This document shows, in pieces, positions 1 to 9,408 of a stretch of 64,000 nucleotides of DNA. Every line of letters begins with the position of its first letter. Positions within the stretch are counted from its first letter, which is position 1. Location: assembly GCA_027019165.1 (NCBI GenBank), contig JALUXC010000017.1, positions 434,001 to 498,000 of the forward strand, in the 5' to 3' direction. The notes under the pieces were generated by a model. It made no database searches and was not told the DNA's origin. It worked only from the letters and a program-made list of their open reading frames with translations. Made by a program: the position numbers and the translations under genes. Source of the DNA: Pseudophaeobacter sp. GTDB lineage: Bacteria; Pseudomonadota; Alphaproteobacteria; Rhodobacterales; Rhodobacteraceae.

Positions 1-56
1 CCTCAACGGCGGTGAAATTGTAGAAACAGCAAGTATTGGCAGAAAAAGACAGAATC

Positions 57-788
57 ATGAGTGGAATCCGCAAAGGAACGGGACAGCCAACCAAGAACGT
101 CATGAAATATGTTCTTCTGGTGATTTGCATATACGCAGTATCCATTACGGGGTATTTTTTTGCAGCCGATAAATTGGGCGCCGAGCCCAAATTGGCTAGC
201 ATAATTGATTCTTGTAAAGTTGCTTCCCTCATGTCGCTTTTGTTCCTCGGGGGTGAGCTAGCTTATCACCGTGAGCAGCTTGATTCAGTGGAGCTGTTCA
301 AAGGTTTGACATTCATGACAAGGCTAATTGTCCCGATTAGTGGGTTCATAATGTGCTTGATAGTGGTAAAGCTGTGCATTGAGCCCTTTCGGTTGTTTGG
401 GGAGTATAGTAAATATCCTCAACTCGGGGTGGATTTTTACGGCGCTCTAAGTCTTTATTTGCCTTATGCTGCGACATTTCCAGTTTTTGCGTATTCAATT
501 ATTAATGCAATAGTTGCGTTTCGACCTGTAAAAGACTTTGGTGAGCTTTCAGTGGAAAGAAAGCGTGCTGTTTATCGTAGTAAGAAACGGTGTGTCCAGT
601 TTTTTGTGTTTTCAAATCTGACTGTGTTGGTGCCCCTTGTTGGGGTATTCGTACTTCTGTTTGTATCAGGTCATTATGGTCCAACTATAGAGAGAGATGC
701 TTTTCTTAGCGGTGCGGTCGCGGTCATTATCCTTGTGAGCTCGATAGCTGCTAAGGCGGTAGAAGAATATGCGGCCACATCTGGGTGA
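57..788 (+). CDS. hypothetical polytopic membrane protein
   Basis: I do not recognise the family. The predicted 243-residue protein has about six hydrophobic segments, near residues 17-37, 46-65, 84-105, 125-150, 182-203 and 216-233, so it should sit in the inner membrane. A TTG at 36 would add seven residues; I prefer the ATG at 57. Base composition is clearly more AT-rich than the genes from 1514 onward, and codon choice is unlike them (many TTT, TAT, AAA, GTA). It lies beside a tRNA gene in a low-GC segment, which suggests horizontally acquired DNA. No neighbour inside the window helps assign a role. Confidence 0.6.
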   Translation: MSGIRKGTGQPTKNVMKYVLLVICIYAVSITGYFFAADKLGAEPKLASIIDSCKVASLMSLLFLGGELAYHREQLDSVELFKGLTFMTRLIVPISGFIMCLIVVKLCIEPFRLFGEYSKYPQLGVDFYGALSLYLPYAATFPVFAYSIINAIVAFRPVKDFGELSVERKRAVYRSKKRCVQFFVFSNLTVLVPLVGVFVLLFVSGHYGPTIERDAFLSGAVAVIILVSSIAAKAVEEYAATSG

Positions 789-1401
789 CGCGCCTAGCGC
801 TAAGCTAAATGCAAGAAATCCGATCAATTCGAACCAACGCACTGCCAACTTCGTCCTATGCAAGAAGAAAACGGTTGCACTCACATTTGACTCCCCGGGC
901 GCCACCAGCGCATTATGCGGGTTTGTCGCGTAAAGAGTCCGTTATTCAGGTAGCAAAATGTGTTTGGGTTGCTGATTCGGATGACCCTTTTGGTGTTACT
1001 CACGTCGTCAACTTATCAATCAACAATGCGCCTCAGGGCGTCTTGCAAGCTATTGATATTAAATATTTATATGGCTTCTTTTGATCCTACCACCCCAGCC
1101 ATATCTCTGTTCTGACTTGTTGGATGGTGCTGCGCAGATTGGCCGCACTCTTGTCCGAGGGTAAGAGACCGGAAGTTATCTCTCTCAAACGTCTTTTGTC
1201 TTTGGCGTGTCACGTGCTTGATGGTTTAGTGTTCCGCTTGAGACAATGCGTCAAGGGTACCACTTCTGTGGTGCATAGACGTTGGTTCCAAAGAGCGATG
1301 ACAGCTGCCTGTATGGCAGCCTGGGTGGCATTCGCGCGCCGACTGGCGGTGGCAGGGTGTCGGCCTGCATGAGGTCTGGCCCAAACCTTCCTTGGCGAAA
1401 A
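789..1401. other. intergenic, low-GC stretch without a confident gene
   Basis: Two short plus-strand reading frames exist here (809-1084 and 1124-1372). Neither shows a domain, a convincing ribosome binding site or chromosome-like codon use. The stretch ends directly at the 3' end of the tRNA-Arg gene. I see no integrase, direct repeat of the tRNA end or phage gene. Confidence 0.5.
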
Positions 1402-1478
1402 TGGCGATCCCTGAAGGACTCGAACCCTCAACCTGCTGATTAGAAGTCAGCTGCTCTATCCAGTTGAGCTAAGGGACC
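1402..1478 (-). tRNA. tRNA-Arg (anticodon TCT)
   Basis: Read on the minus strand, this folds as a 77-nt cloverleaf. The 7-bp acceptor stem includes one G-U pair, the anticodon stem is GCTGA/TCAGC with loop CTTCTAA (anticodon TCT), the T-loop is GGTTCGAGTCC, and CCA is encoded at the 3' end (1402-1404). The 3' end faces the AT-rich segment at 1-1401. Confidence 0.95.
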
Positions 1479-1513
1479 GCTGCGCTTCAGTTACGACACC
1501 GATGCCAGAGGGG

Positions 1514-1990
1514 TCAAGGCGCGCTGCGCAGATCCAGGTGCATAAAGGTGGACCAGGGATCCTCTGCGTAGTCGCCAAAGGGGCCACACTCCAAAAATCC
1601 GTAGGATTCGTATAGTTTCCGGGCGGGCAGGAACTCGGCGGTGGACCCGGTTTCAAGATAGATCCCTGTGGCATCTTCTCCGCGCGCCAGGTCCAGCAGA
1701 TACTCAAGCATGGCACGGCCGGCGCCGCTGCCGCGTGCCTCGGCCAGGGTGTGCATGGATTTCAGCTCAAAAGCGTTGTCCGCCAGACGTTTGAGCGCCC
1801 CCATGGCCAGCGCTTTTCCCTCGCGGCGCAGCAGAAAGAACGCCACCGCAGGGTTGTCCAGACCGCTGCCATCCAGCGCATGGCAACTTTCTTCGGGGGA
1901 TTGCGACGCCATTTGATCCAGATGCCGACGGATAAGATGCTCAGCCTCAGCATCGCTGGGGCTGGCCGGAGCAATCTGGAAATCAATCAT
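1514..1990 (-). CDS. GNAT-family N-acetyltransferase
   Basis: A 158-residue single-domain GNAT protein, predicted to transfer an acetyl group from acetyl-CoA to an amine; the substrate cannot be told from sequence. The acetyl-CoA pyrophosphate-binding motif A is visible as ARGSGAGRAML near residues 86-96, preceded by the beta-4 strand ELKSMHTL. The late tyrosine and the KLYESYGF segment are also typical. Length is normal for the family. It is followed 8 nt upstream by the complex I subunit gene on the same strand and may share its transcript. Confidence 0.85.
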   Translation of the reverse strand: MIDFQIAPASPSDAEAEHLIRRHLDQMASQSPEESCHALDGSGLDNPAVAFFLLRREGKALAMGALKRLADNAFELKSMHTLAEARGSGAGRAMLEYLLDLARGEDATGIYLETGSTAEFLPARKLYESYGFLECGPFGDYAEDPWSTFMHLDLRSAP

Positions 1991-1998
1991 TGCGCGTC

Positions 1999-2310
1999 TC
2001 AGTGAGTCCAGGGGCCACGGCGATTGGTGGCAAAGTTGTCGCCATATCCGCCGGGACGGATATTGGCCTTGCGCACCTTGGGTTCGATCACTTCGGCAGC
2101 AATGCCATGATCCTTGGCGTATTCCAGGGCCTCTTCCTTGCTGTCGAACCGCAGGCGCACCTGGCTTTGGGTGTCAGCTGAAGAGGTCCAGCCCATCAGG
2201 GGGTCCACTTCGCGCGCGCTGGCTTGTGCAAATTCCAGAACCCATTTGCGGGTTTTGGCCATGCCCGAGGTCATGGCATTTCTTGCGGGCCGATAGATAC
2301 GCGCTTGCAT
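1999..2310 (-). CDS. NADH:ubiquinone oxidoreductase 18-kDa accessory subunit (NDUFS4-like, ETC complex I)
   Basis: A 103-residue protein of the ETC complex I conserved-region family, the bacterial counterpart of mitochondrial NDUFS4, found mainly in Alphaproteobacteria. It is expected to sit on the peripheral arm of respiratory complex I. Diagnostic segments are the N-terminal [14 protein letters not shown], the WVLEF strand, [18 protein letters not shown], and the C-terminal motif around [12 protein letters not shown]. Length matches the family. The nuo operon itself is not in this window, so the gene stands alone apart from the acetyltransferase downstream. Confidence 0.9.
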   Translation of the reverse strand: MQARIYRPARNAMTSGMAKTRKWVLEFAQASAREVDPLMGWTSSADTQSQVRLRFDSKEEALEYAKDHGIAAEVIEPKVRKANIRPGGYGDNFATNRRGPWTH

Positions 2311-2397
2311 TGCAGTCTCCTACTTATCCGGTGCTGCCTATATGCGCTGATCCAAGCGCTGCGGCAAGATCGATTTGGATGTGATTTTGAGACAAAA

Positions 2398-3522
2398 TTA
2401 ACCGAGATGGGCTTTGCGTCTGCGCTTGAGCAGCGGCTGAAGCAGCCGACGATACGACAGAGCGACACCTGTATAGGCCATCAGGATGGCAACAGCGGCC
2501 GCCAATCCGGCCAGGGTTTGCCCCCAAAGGCCATAGACTTCGCCCGTATGCAGAAAGCGCAGAAAGATCCGTGCCTGTTGGCCGGATGTACGGTCCTCAA
2601 ACCCGGTGCGCTGTACCAGACCGCCTGTCTCGCCGTCAAAGGTCATGCGCACCTGTTTTGCAGGCTGTCGGCCAGTCCCGCTGTCTACAGTCACTTTGAT
2701 CCTGTCGCCAACCGGAAGCGCCACCTGCATCCTCTGCCAATCCGGTAGGATCGCCCCCGCCTGCAGCAGCGCCAGATCCAGGCCCGTTGCCTCTGCCGGG
2801 GCCCCTGATCCGGCCTGCCCGCCGCTTGCGGGGCGGCGCAGCTTTGAAGGCGCCTCACCATAGAGGCGAAACACCGTGTCGCTTGCCCAGGGGTAAGAGA
2901 TCACGACGCCAGAAAGAACAATGGCAAGAAGCGGAACAAGGGCCCAGAAACCAAAAACATGATGCCAGTTGTAGTCGCGCGCCTTGCTGTTGGGCAGGTC
3001 GCGGCGAAACCAGAGGTTCATCCGCAGGATACGCCATTTCAGGCTTCGGGGCCACCAAAGGTAGAGACCACTGACCAACAGGAACAGGAACCCGAGGTTG
3101 GCCGCACCTGTCACGGCACGGCCTATGTCCCGGCCTTCCCCGGAGAGGGCGAACCATCGGTGCAGCCGCTCAACCGTCTGAAAGAAAGCCGCTATCCCCG
3201 CGCCTTGGGCCGGGAAGACCGCGCCGGTGTAGGGATCAAGGAACGTCTTTGCGCCACGCCCTGCCAGAGCTGCGACAGGGGCGTTTGGAGAATTGGTGAT
3301 TTCCAGCGCAGTTGCGCGCCCGCCCGTCTCAAGGCGCGCGATCTCTGCCAACTCATCCATGGGCAAAGCATCTTGCCCTGTCAGCGCAACAACAGGGGTT
3401 TTTGCCCAGCGGGTGATCTGCAGCTCGTAGGTCAACAACACGCCTGTCACCGACAGCATCAGCACCACAAGGGCGGTGGCCAGCCCCACTGACAAATGGC
3501 TCCAGAATATGACCTTCCGCAT
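2398..3522 (-). CDS. PepSY-associated TM helix protein
   Basis: A predicted 374-residue inner-membrane protein of the PepSY_TM family. It starts with a hydrophobic helix (residues 5-27, [20 protein letters not shown]), followed by a periplasmic PepSY-like region. Further membrane helices lie around 140-160 and 185-210, with a last one near 340-360. Family members are often linked to siderophore or iron-reductase systems, but no such partner is seen here, so that role is only a possibility. I chose the ATG at 3522 because the open frame upstream (to 3639) is basic, not hydrophobic, and overlaps the uvrB upstream region. uvrB is divergent. Confidence 0.8.
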   Translation of the reverse strand: MRKVIFWSHLSVGLATALVVLMLSVTGVLLTYELQITRWAKTPVVALTGQDALPMDELAEIARLETGGRATALEITNSPNAPVAALAGRGAKTFLDPYTGAVFPAQGAGIAAFFQTVERLHRWFALSGEGRDIGRAVTGAANLGFLFLLVSGLYLWWPRSLKWRILRMNLWFRRDLPNSKARDYNWHHVFGFWALVPLLAIVLSGVVISYPWASDTVFRLYGEAPSKLRRPASGGQAGSGAPAEATGLDLALLQAGAILPDWQRMQVALPVGDRIKVTVDSGTGRQPAKQVRMTFDGETGGLVQRTGFEDRTSGQQARIFLRFLHTGEVYGLWGQTLAGLAAAVAILMAYTGVALSYRRLLQPLLKRRRKAHLG

Positions 3523-3679
3523 CGTTTTGTCCCCGTTTTTGGCGCGCGCTTCTTGTCTAAACGCAAGGCATCTCTCAATCCGTCGCGCTATCTCACGTTT
3601 TTTGTGCAACTTGCACCGCCGCCCCTTGATCTGGAACAAAAAGAGATCAACTGTGAGGCCGCAGCAGACAGGACACCCT

Positions 3680-5878
3680 ATGCCCTACGCCCATTCCGAC
3701 ACCTCCGAGCCAAAGATGACCGAGCGCGTAGCCCAGCAGCGCCCAAAGCTGGAAGGCGGCAAGCGGTTTGTCATGAAGACCGAGTTCGACCCGGCGGGCG
3801 ACCAGCCCACCGCCATTGCCGAACTGAGTGGAGGCGTGCTTGAGGGCGAGCGCAATCAGGTTCTCTTGGGCGCCACCGGCACGGGTAAGACCTTTACCAT
3901 GGCCAAGGTCATCGAGGAAACTCAGCGTCCCGCCATCATCCTGGCCCCGAACAAGACGCTGGCGGCGCAGCTTTATGGGGAGTTCAAAGGTTTCTTCCCG
4001 GAAAACTCGGTCGAGTATTTCGTCTCGTTCTATGACTACTACCAGCCCGAGGCCTATGTGCCGCGCTCGGACACCTACATCGAGAAGGAAAGCCAGATCA
4101 ACGAACAGATCGACCGTATGCGCCACTCGGCCACGCGGGCGCTGCTCGAACGGGACGATGTGATCATCGTCGCCTCGGTCTCTTGTATCTACGGTATCGG
4201 CTCGGTCGAGACCTACTCGGCGATGACCCAGGATCTGAAGGTCGGGGAGATGTATGATCAGCGACAGGTCATGGCAGACCTTGTGGCGCAGCAGTACAAG
4301 CGCAATGATCAGGCCTTTCAGCGCGGGTCCTTCCGGGTGCGGGGCGATACGCTTGAGGTCTTTCCGGCCCACCTTGAGGATCGCGCCTGGAAACTGTCGT
4401 TCTTTGGCGAAGAGCTGGAGGCGATCACCGAATTCGACCCGCTGACAGGCGAGCGCACAGGCACATTTGACCAGATCCGCGTCTATGCGAATTCGCACTA
4501 TGTGACGCCCAAGCCGACGCTCAATCAGGCGGTCATCGAGATCAAGAAAGAGCTGCGCATGCGGCTGGATCAGCTTGTGGGTGAGGGCAAGCTCTTGGAG
4601 GCACAGCGGCTGGAGCAGCGGACCAATTTCGATATCGAAATGCTGGAGGCGACGGGCCACTGCAACGGGATCGAGAACTATTCCCGCTATCTGACGGGCC
4701 GCGCACCGGGCGAGCCGCCCCCCACATTGTTCGAGTTTATCCCCGACAATGCGATCGTCTTTGCCGATGAAAGCCATGTCTCGGTGCCGCAGATCGGCGC
4801 CATGTACAAGGGCGATCACCGGCGCAAGTTCACTCTGGCCGAGCACGGCTTCCGGCTGCCGTCCTGCATGGACAACCGCCCCCTCAAGTTCGAGGAATGG
4901 GACGCCATGCGCCCGCAGTCGGTCTTTGTCTCGGCCACGCCTGCAGCCTGGGAGTTGGAGCAATCGGGCGGTGTCTTTGCCGAACAGGTGATCCGCCCCA
5001 CCGGGCTGTTGGATCCCAAGGTGGAAATCCGCCCCGTCGACATGCAGGTGGACGATCTGCTGGATGAGATCCGCAAGGTCTCGGCCGATGGCTTTCGCAC
5101 GTTGTGCACCGTGCTGACCAAACGCATGGCCGAGGATCTGACCGAATACCTGCACGAGCAGGGCATCAAGGTGCGCTACATGCACAGCGATATCGACACG
5201 CTGGAGCGGATCGAGATCCTGCGCGATCTGCGTCTTGGCGCTTTTGATGTGCTGATCGGTATCAACCTCTTGCGGGAGGGTCTGGATATCCCCGAATGCG
5301 GGCTGGTGGCCATTCTGGATGCCGACAAGGAAGGCTTCCTGCGCTCGGAAACCTCGCTCATTCAGACCATCGGCCGCGCCGCGCGCAACGCCGATGGCCG
5401 GGTGATCATGTATGCCGACCGTATCACCGGCTCGATGGAGCGCGCCATTGGCGAGACTGAGCGCCGCCGCGCCAAGCAGATCGCCTATAACGAGGAACAC
5501 GGGATCACGCCCGAGACGGTGAAAAAGAACGTCGAAGATGTGCTGGCGGGCCTCTATCAGGGCGATGTTGACATGAACCGCGTCACCGCCACTATCGACA
5601 AGCCGATGCATGGTGCAAATCTCGAAGCGCATCTGAACGGGCTGCGCGAAGAAATGCGAAAGGCGGCAGAGAACCTTGAGTTCGAAGAAGCCGCACGCCT
5701 GCGCGACGAGATCAAACGGCTTGAAGCGGTGGACCTGGCCGTATCGGATGACCCTCTGGCCCGGCAATCTGCGGTGGAGGCCGCCTCCGAAGCCGCCGTC
5801 AAAACGCGCGGGCGCTCGACCGCTGGAAAGGCCGGAACGCGAACCTATCGCGGCAAATCGCAAAAGAAATACTCCTAG
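3680..5878 (+). CDS. uvrB: UvrABC excinuclease subunit B
   Basis: UvrB is the DNA-damage-verifying helicase of nucleotide excision repair; it is loaded by UvrA and recruits UvrC. The 732-residue protein shows Walker [12 protein letters not shown], the beta-hairpin [18 protein letters not shown] that inserts between strands, the DEAD-like box DESH, helicase motif [12 protein letters not shown], and motifs V-VI ([24 protein letters not shown]). The C-terminal UVR domain ([22 protein letters not shown]) binds UvrC. Start ATG 3680 has AGGAC upstream; the open frame reaches back to 3476 but that part does not look like UvrB. A large antisense reading frame across the gene is a shadow. Confidence 0.97.
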   Translation: MPYAHSDTSEPKMTERVAQQRPKLEGGKRFVMKTEFDPAGDQPTAIAELSGGVLEGERNQVLLGATGTGKTFTMAKVIEETQRPAIILAPNKTLAAQLYGEFKGFFPENSVEYFVSFYDYYQPEAYVPRSDTYIEKESQINEQIDRMRHSATRALLERDDVIIVASVSCIYGIGSVETYSAMTQDLKVGEMYDQRQVMADLVAQQYKRNDQAFQRGSFRVRGDTLEVFPAHLEDRAWKLSFFGEELEAITEFDPLTGERTGTFDQIRVYANSHYVTPKPTLNQAVIEIKKELRMRLDQLVGEGKLLEAQRLEQRTNFDIEMLEATGHCNGIENYSRYLTGRAPGEPPPTLFEFIPDNAIVFADESHVSVPQIGAMYKGDHRRKFTLAEHGFRLPSCMDNRPLKFEEWDAMRPQSVFVSATPAAWELEQSGGVFAEQVIRPTGLLDPKVEIRPVDMQVDDLLDEIRKVSADGFRTLCTVLTKRMAEDLTEYLHEQGIKVRYMHSDIDTLERIEILRDLRLGAFDVLIGINLLREGLDIPECGLVAILDADKEGFLRSETSLIQTIGRAARNADGRVIMYADRITGSMERAIGETERRRAKQIAYNEEHGITPETVKKNVEDVLAGLYQGDVDMNRVTATIDKPMHGANLEAHLNGLREEMRKAAENLEFEEAARLRDEIKRLEAVDLAVSDDPLARQSAVEAASEAAVKTRGRSTAGKAGTRTYRGKSQKKYS

Positions 5879-6140
5879 GATGCTGATCTCGCTCGGTCAG
5901 TTGAATACCTTTTCAGCAGGACAAAAGCTGAAATAGTCTGCGGGGCTGTTGAACTGGTGGCCCGGTGCAGCCCGGTGGTTTTCCGGACAAACCCACCAAT
6001 CCCAAGTGAGCCCCATGGGCCCTCTTGGTGCAGAGTTGTCCGTGCTGCCTGGACTGTGCTCTCAAAAAAGATTGGAATTCACTTCGGTCCGTTTATGCTG
6101 GGGCTGAACTGTATTTTTGTTGAATTTTGGATGCGGGTTT

Positions 6141-7907
6141 ATGGACCGCTCTCGTGATAATCCTATTGCACATGACAGGGCCCGCAGCGCTCAGCCGGGC
6201 GAGGCTGAACTCGTTCATATGCTCTATGATGCTGTGATCGACAATTCTCTTTGGCCCGAGATGATTTCCGAGCTGATGGAACACATCGAGTATTCAAGCG
6301 CGGGGACGCCGCGCCAGGTTCCCGAGCGTTTTCAGAGTATTGTGATGCATTTCGAACGCGCGATGCGGCTCAGCGAAAATATTGTTGCGCTGCAGGAGCG
6401 AAACTCCACCCTGGGCGGCGTGCTTGACTCGCTTGCCGTTGGGCTGATGGTCTTCGATCACGCGGGACGCCGCATTTTTTCCAACAAGGCGGCTGCGGAT
6501 CATGGCTTTGACTATGCTACGCTGAGCGCGTTGCAACGAAAACACGAGCGGCTGGCGCATACGTCCGATGGCATGCTGCCCCAATTGAGTGAAGATACCG
6601 GGGGCGGTGCGAACGTCGCTCTGATCTCGGCAAAAGCGCTCAAAGGCGGTGTCCTGCCACCGAATGCTGCCAAGATCGCAGTCATCCTGCCCGCCATGAG
6701 CCGTCAGAGTTTTGACGACTTTCGGCGGACCTACTATTTGTCAAACGCCGAGGCGCGGCTGGTTGAGGCCTTGCATGGCTGTGCGAGCCTGCGCAAAGCT
6801 GCGGCTCAATGCGGCATAACCTACGAAAGCGCGCGCACCTATCTGAAACGCATCTATCTCAAGACGGGCGTAAGCGACCAGTCCAGCCTCTTGTTGCTGG
6901 TAGACCGCAATCCACTGTCGTTGCTGGGGCGGGAAACAGTGCAGGACGAACATGCTCTGTCGGTGCGCCGGAACCTGTTGTTGGCAGATGGTCGGAATCT
7001 TGAGTATTTCTCGCTCGGCCCCAAAGACGGGCATTTGCTTTTGCATTTTGATGCGCTCACCGGCGTTGCGCTTGATGTGATCGGTACCCCTGAGCGCTAT
7101 TTGCCCAAGCTCGAAGCCCTGGGGGTGCACCTTGTGGTTCCCTGCAGGCCAGGCACCTTTGGTTCGCATTTCAAGAAACTGGGCGGTCTGTCGGATTTCA
7201 CACCGGACCTGCTGCAGTTGATGGATCATCTCGGGGCAGAACAGGCCACGCTTCTGAGCCAGGCCTTTGGCTCGTGTTCTGCGCTTGCCTTTGCGGCGAC
7301 CGCGCCTGACCGGGTGGACAGGGTGCTGATGTGCGCGCCCAGCTATCCACGCCATGAGCCCGCCGACTGGCGCAGTATGGACGTCTTTTACATCATCAGC
7401 GGTGTGATCGGGAGGCGCGCGCCTGCGCTTTTGAAGGCGATTGTTCCGTACCTCATGCGCTCGGTCATGCAAAACACGAGCAAATACCTCGCCCGTCATA
7501 TCGCGCGTTCCAAATGCCCTGCGGATATAGAGGTGCTCTCAAGCCCGCAGTTGCAGCGCCGTATTCCCGAAGTGTTGGCCCTGCGCACGCAGCTTGGCAC
7601 CGATGGACTGGTTCAGGAGAATTTCCTGAACACACATGGCTGGGATTTCGATCTGTCCAAGATTTCCGCGCCGGTCCACGTCATTCAAGGGAGCCTTGAC
7701 AACGTTTCTGACCCGGAAGGCAGCGCCAAACTGCAAGCCGCCTTGCCCCGCTGCACGCTGCACGAGTTTTCGCGTCTGGGCCAGTATCTGATGTTTTCCG
7801 AATGGCCATGGATCCTTGATGCCTGCGCTCCGGAAGCCAACACAGGGCAGATCATCGCGCAGGGAAATGCGCAGCACTCACAGGCTCACGGCATCACGGC
7901 CGCGTGA
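6141..7907 (+). CDS. LuxR-type HTH regulator fused to a catalytically dead alpha/beta-hydrolase domain
   Basis: A predicted 588-residue regulator. A PAS-like segment lies near residues 95-130 (VLDSLAVGLMVFDHAGRRIFSN), a LuxR-like helix-turn-helix at about 201-255 (SNAEARLVEALHG, KAAAQCGITYESARTYLKRIY), and a C-terminal alpha/beta-hydrolase fold at about 290-575. In the hydrolase part the nucleophile elbow reads LLSQAFGS, so the expected serine is Ala375. The acid Asp520 (GSLDNVSDP) is kept, but the expected histidine is Gln548 (LGQYLMFSEW). I infer a ligand-sensing, not catalytic, role. The gene ends 87 bp before the VWA gene on the same strand, making it the obvious candidate regulator of that cluster. 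ATG 6141 is preferred over an upstream TTG at 6117. Confidence 0.8.
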   Translation: MDRSRDNPIAHDRARSAQPGEAELVHMLYDAVIDNSLWPEMISELMEHIEYSSAGTPRQVPERFQSIVMHFERAMRLSENIVALQERNSTLGGVLDSLAVGLMVFDHAGRRIFSNKAAADHGFDYATLSALQRKHERLAHTSDGMLPQLSEDTGGGANVALISAKALKGGVLPPNAAKIAVILPAMSRQSFDDFRRTYYLSNAEARLVEALHGCASLRKAAAQCGITYESARTYLKRIYLKTGVSDQSSLLLLVDRNPLSLLGRETVQDEHALSVRRNLLLADGRNLEYFSLGPKDGHLLLHFDALTGVALDVIGTPERYLPKLEALGVHLVVPCRPGTFGSHFKKLGGLSDFTPDLLQLMDHLGAEQATLLSQAFGSCSALAFAATAPDRVDRVLMCAPSYPRHEPADWRSMDVFYIISGVIGRRAPALLKAIVPYLMRSVMQNTSKYLARHIARSKCPADIEVLSSPQLQRRIPEVLALRTQLGTDGLVQENFLNTHGWDFDLSKISAPVHVIQGSLDNVSDPEGSAKLQAALPRCTLHEFSRLGQYLMFSEWPWILDACAPEANTGQIIAQGNAQHSQAHGITAA

Positions 7908-7994
7908 GACCGGGCCTTGTTGTCCCCAATTGGGGATATCGGGGCGGCGCGAGCCACACTTACTCTGCAGCAAAAGACGTGCTGGGAGAATTTC

Positions 7995-9383
7995 ATGAAG
8001 CTTTTTGATACGACGCTTGCCACCCTTTCTGCTGGTTTGCTTGCCACTTCAAGCTTGGCTGCGCCCTCTGACATTCTGTTTATCCTGGATGGATCGGGGT
8101 CAATGTGGGGGCAGATCGATGGTGAGGCCAAGATTTCCACCGCCAAATCGACACTGACACAACTGATGGACGATGTGCCAACACAGGCCCGTGTTGGGTT
8201 GATGACCTATGGAACCACCTCCAAGGAAAGCTGCGCTGATGTGCAGGTTCTCAACGCGCTGGGCACAGACCGGGCCGCGATCAAGGCCAGCATCAATGGC
8301 ATCACCCCTCTGGGAAAGACACCGATACAGACGTCGCTTATGCAAGGGATCTCGATGCTGTCTGGAACCGAGCCGGTGGATGTTCAAAAGTCTCTGGTCC
8401 TGGTGTCTGACGGGATCGAGACCTGTGACGGGGATCCATGCGCTATCGCAGGCATGGCAAAATCATCGGGCGTCAACATGAAGATCCACGTGGTGGGCTT
8501 TGACGTCGACGCAGAAACCCGTGCGCAGCTGGAGTGTATCGCGGCAAACGGAGGTGGTCAGTATTTTGACGCCGCCGACACCAGCGGCTTTCAGTCTGCG
8601 ATGCAGGAGGCCGTCATCCTTGCGCAGGCGACTGCCGAACCGGACCCTGCACCCGAGCCAGAGCCCGCAGGGCCGGTGAGTACCGAATTCTTCCGTGATG
8701 ATTTCGATGGGGAGGATATTTCCGACAGCTGGATCCTCACCAACCCCGACCCGGAAAGCTATGTGGTGGAGGATGGTGCGCTCTTGTTGCTGAGCACGTC
8801 GCCCAACCCCTTTACCGAGGAGAGCGGAACCAACCTGATCACCTACACAGGCGACATGCCCGATGGCGATTGGGATGCAAGGATCACCTTTACCGGTGAG
8901 CTGACCGCCAGCGGCAATGTGCTTCATCTCGGCCTGTGGAAGAACACGGACAATTTCATGGCCTCGTCCTTCTACGCAAACAAAGGCGGGAGCTGCTGGT
9001 CAACCAGCGCCTATCTGACCAAGACCTCCAAGGGCGAAAAGGAAGAGGTCGGCAGGATGTACCGCGCCCATGTGCCCAGCCTTGGCAATTGCTACACCAA
9101 GCTGCCCAAAGGCCCCGAAGATTGGAGCACCATTCTGGGCGATCACGAGACACTGCCCACGACGCTGACCCTGTCCAAAAGAGGACGCAGCTATACCACC
9201 AGCCTTGAGATGGACGGCGTCACGCTGGAAGACGGAACCCCCTTCAAGGTTGTCACCGACCAGTTTACCGCGCTGCGCGCACCGGGTGATCTGACCTTTG
9301 GCATCGGTCGATATGGCAATAACGCAAAGGGTGAAATGCTGCTGCTTGTCGACTCGGTCGTGATCAACGCGGTCGATGAGTGA
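7995..9383 (+). CDS. secreted VWA-domain protein with C-terminal LamG/concanavalin-like domain
   Basis: A 462-residue exported protein. A Sec signal peptide (about residues 1-23, ending SLAA) precedes a von Willebrand factor A domain whose metal site is the intact MIDAS motif DGSGSM (32-37), with the later T and D/G positions in TPLGKTP and LVSDGIETCDGDPC. After a proline/glutamate-rich linker (about 212-225, EPDPAPEPEPAGP) comes a beta-rich segment resembling a LamG/DUF1349-type jelly roll (FFRDDFDGEDISDSW onward). VWA domains of this type bind protein or matrix ligands. ATG 7995 has the strong site GGGAGAA at 7984-7990. It is the first of three same-strand genes for exported proteins. Confidence 0.85.
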   Translation: MKLFDTTLATLSAGLLATSSLAAPSDILFILDGSGSMWGQIDGEAKISTAKSTLTQLMDDVPTQARVGLMTYGTTSKESCADVQVLNALGTDRAAIKASINGITPLGKTPIQTSLMQGISMLSGTEPVDVQKSLVLVSDGIETCDGDPCAIAGMAKSSGVNMKIHVVGFDVDAETRAQLECIAANGGGQYFDAADTSGFQSAMQEAVILAQATAEPDPAPEPEPAGPVSTEFFRDDFDGEDISDSWILTNPDPESYVVEDGALLLLSTSPNPFTEESGTNLITYTGDMPDGDWDARITFTGELTASGNVLHLGLWKNTDNFMASSFYANKGGSCWSTSAYLTKTSKGEKEEVGRMYRAHVPSLGNCYTKLPKGPEDWSTILGDHETLPTTLTLSKRGRSYTTSLEMDGVTLEDGTPFKVVTDQFTALRAPGDLTFGIGRYGNNAKGEMLLLVDSVVINAVDE

Positions 9384-9408
9384 GGCAACCACGCTGTAGG
9401 ACAAAACG

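Noticed and set aside
809-1372. Two short plus-strand frames near tRNA-Arg
   Set aside because: No domain, no convincing start site and no coding-like composition.
3647-5863. 738-codon minus-strand frame across uvrB
   Set aside because: Shadow of a strongly conserved plus-strand gene; no domain.
5911-5933. Inverted repeat TTTCAGC/GCTGAAA after uvrB
   Set aside because: Weak AT-rich stem, no T-run; not called as a terminator.
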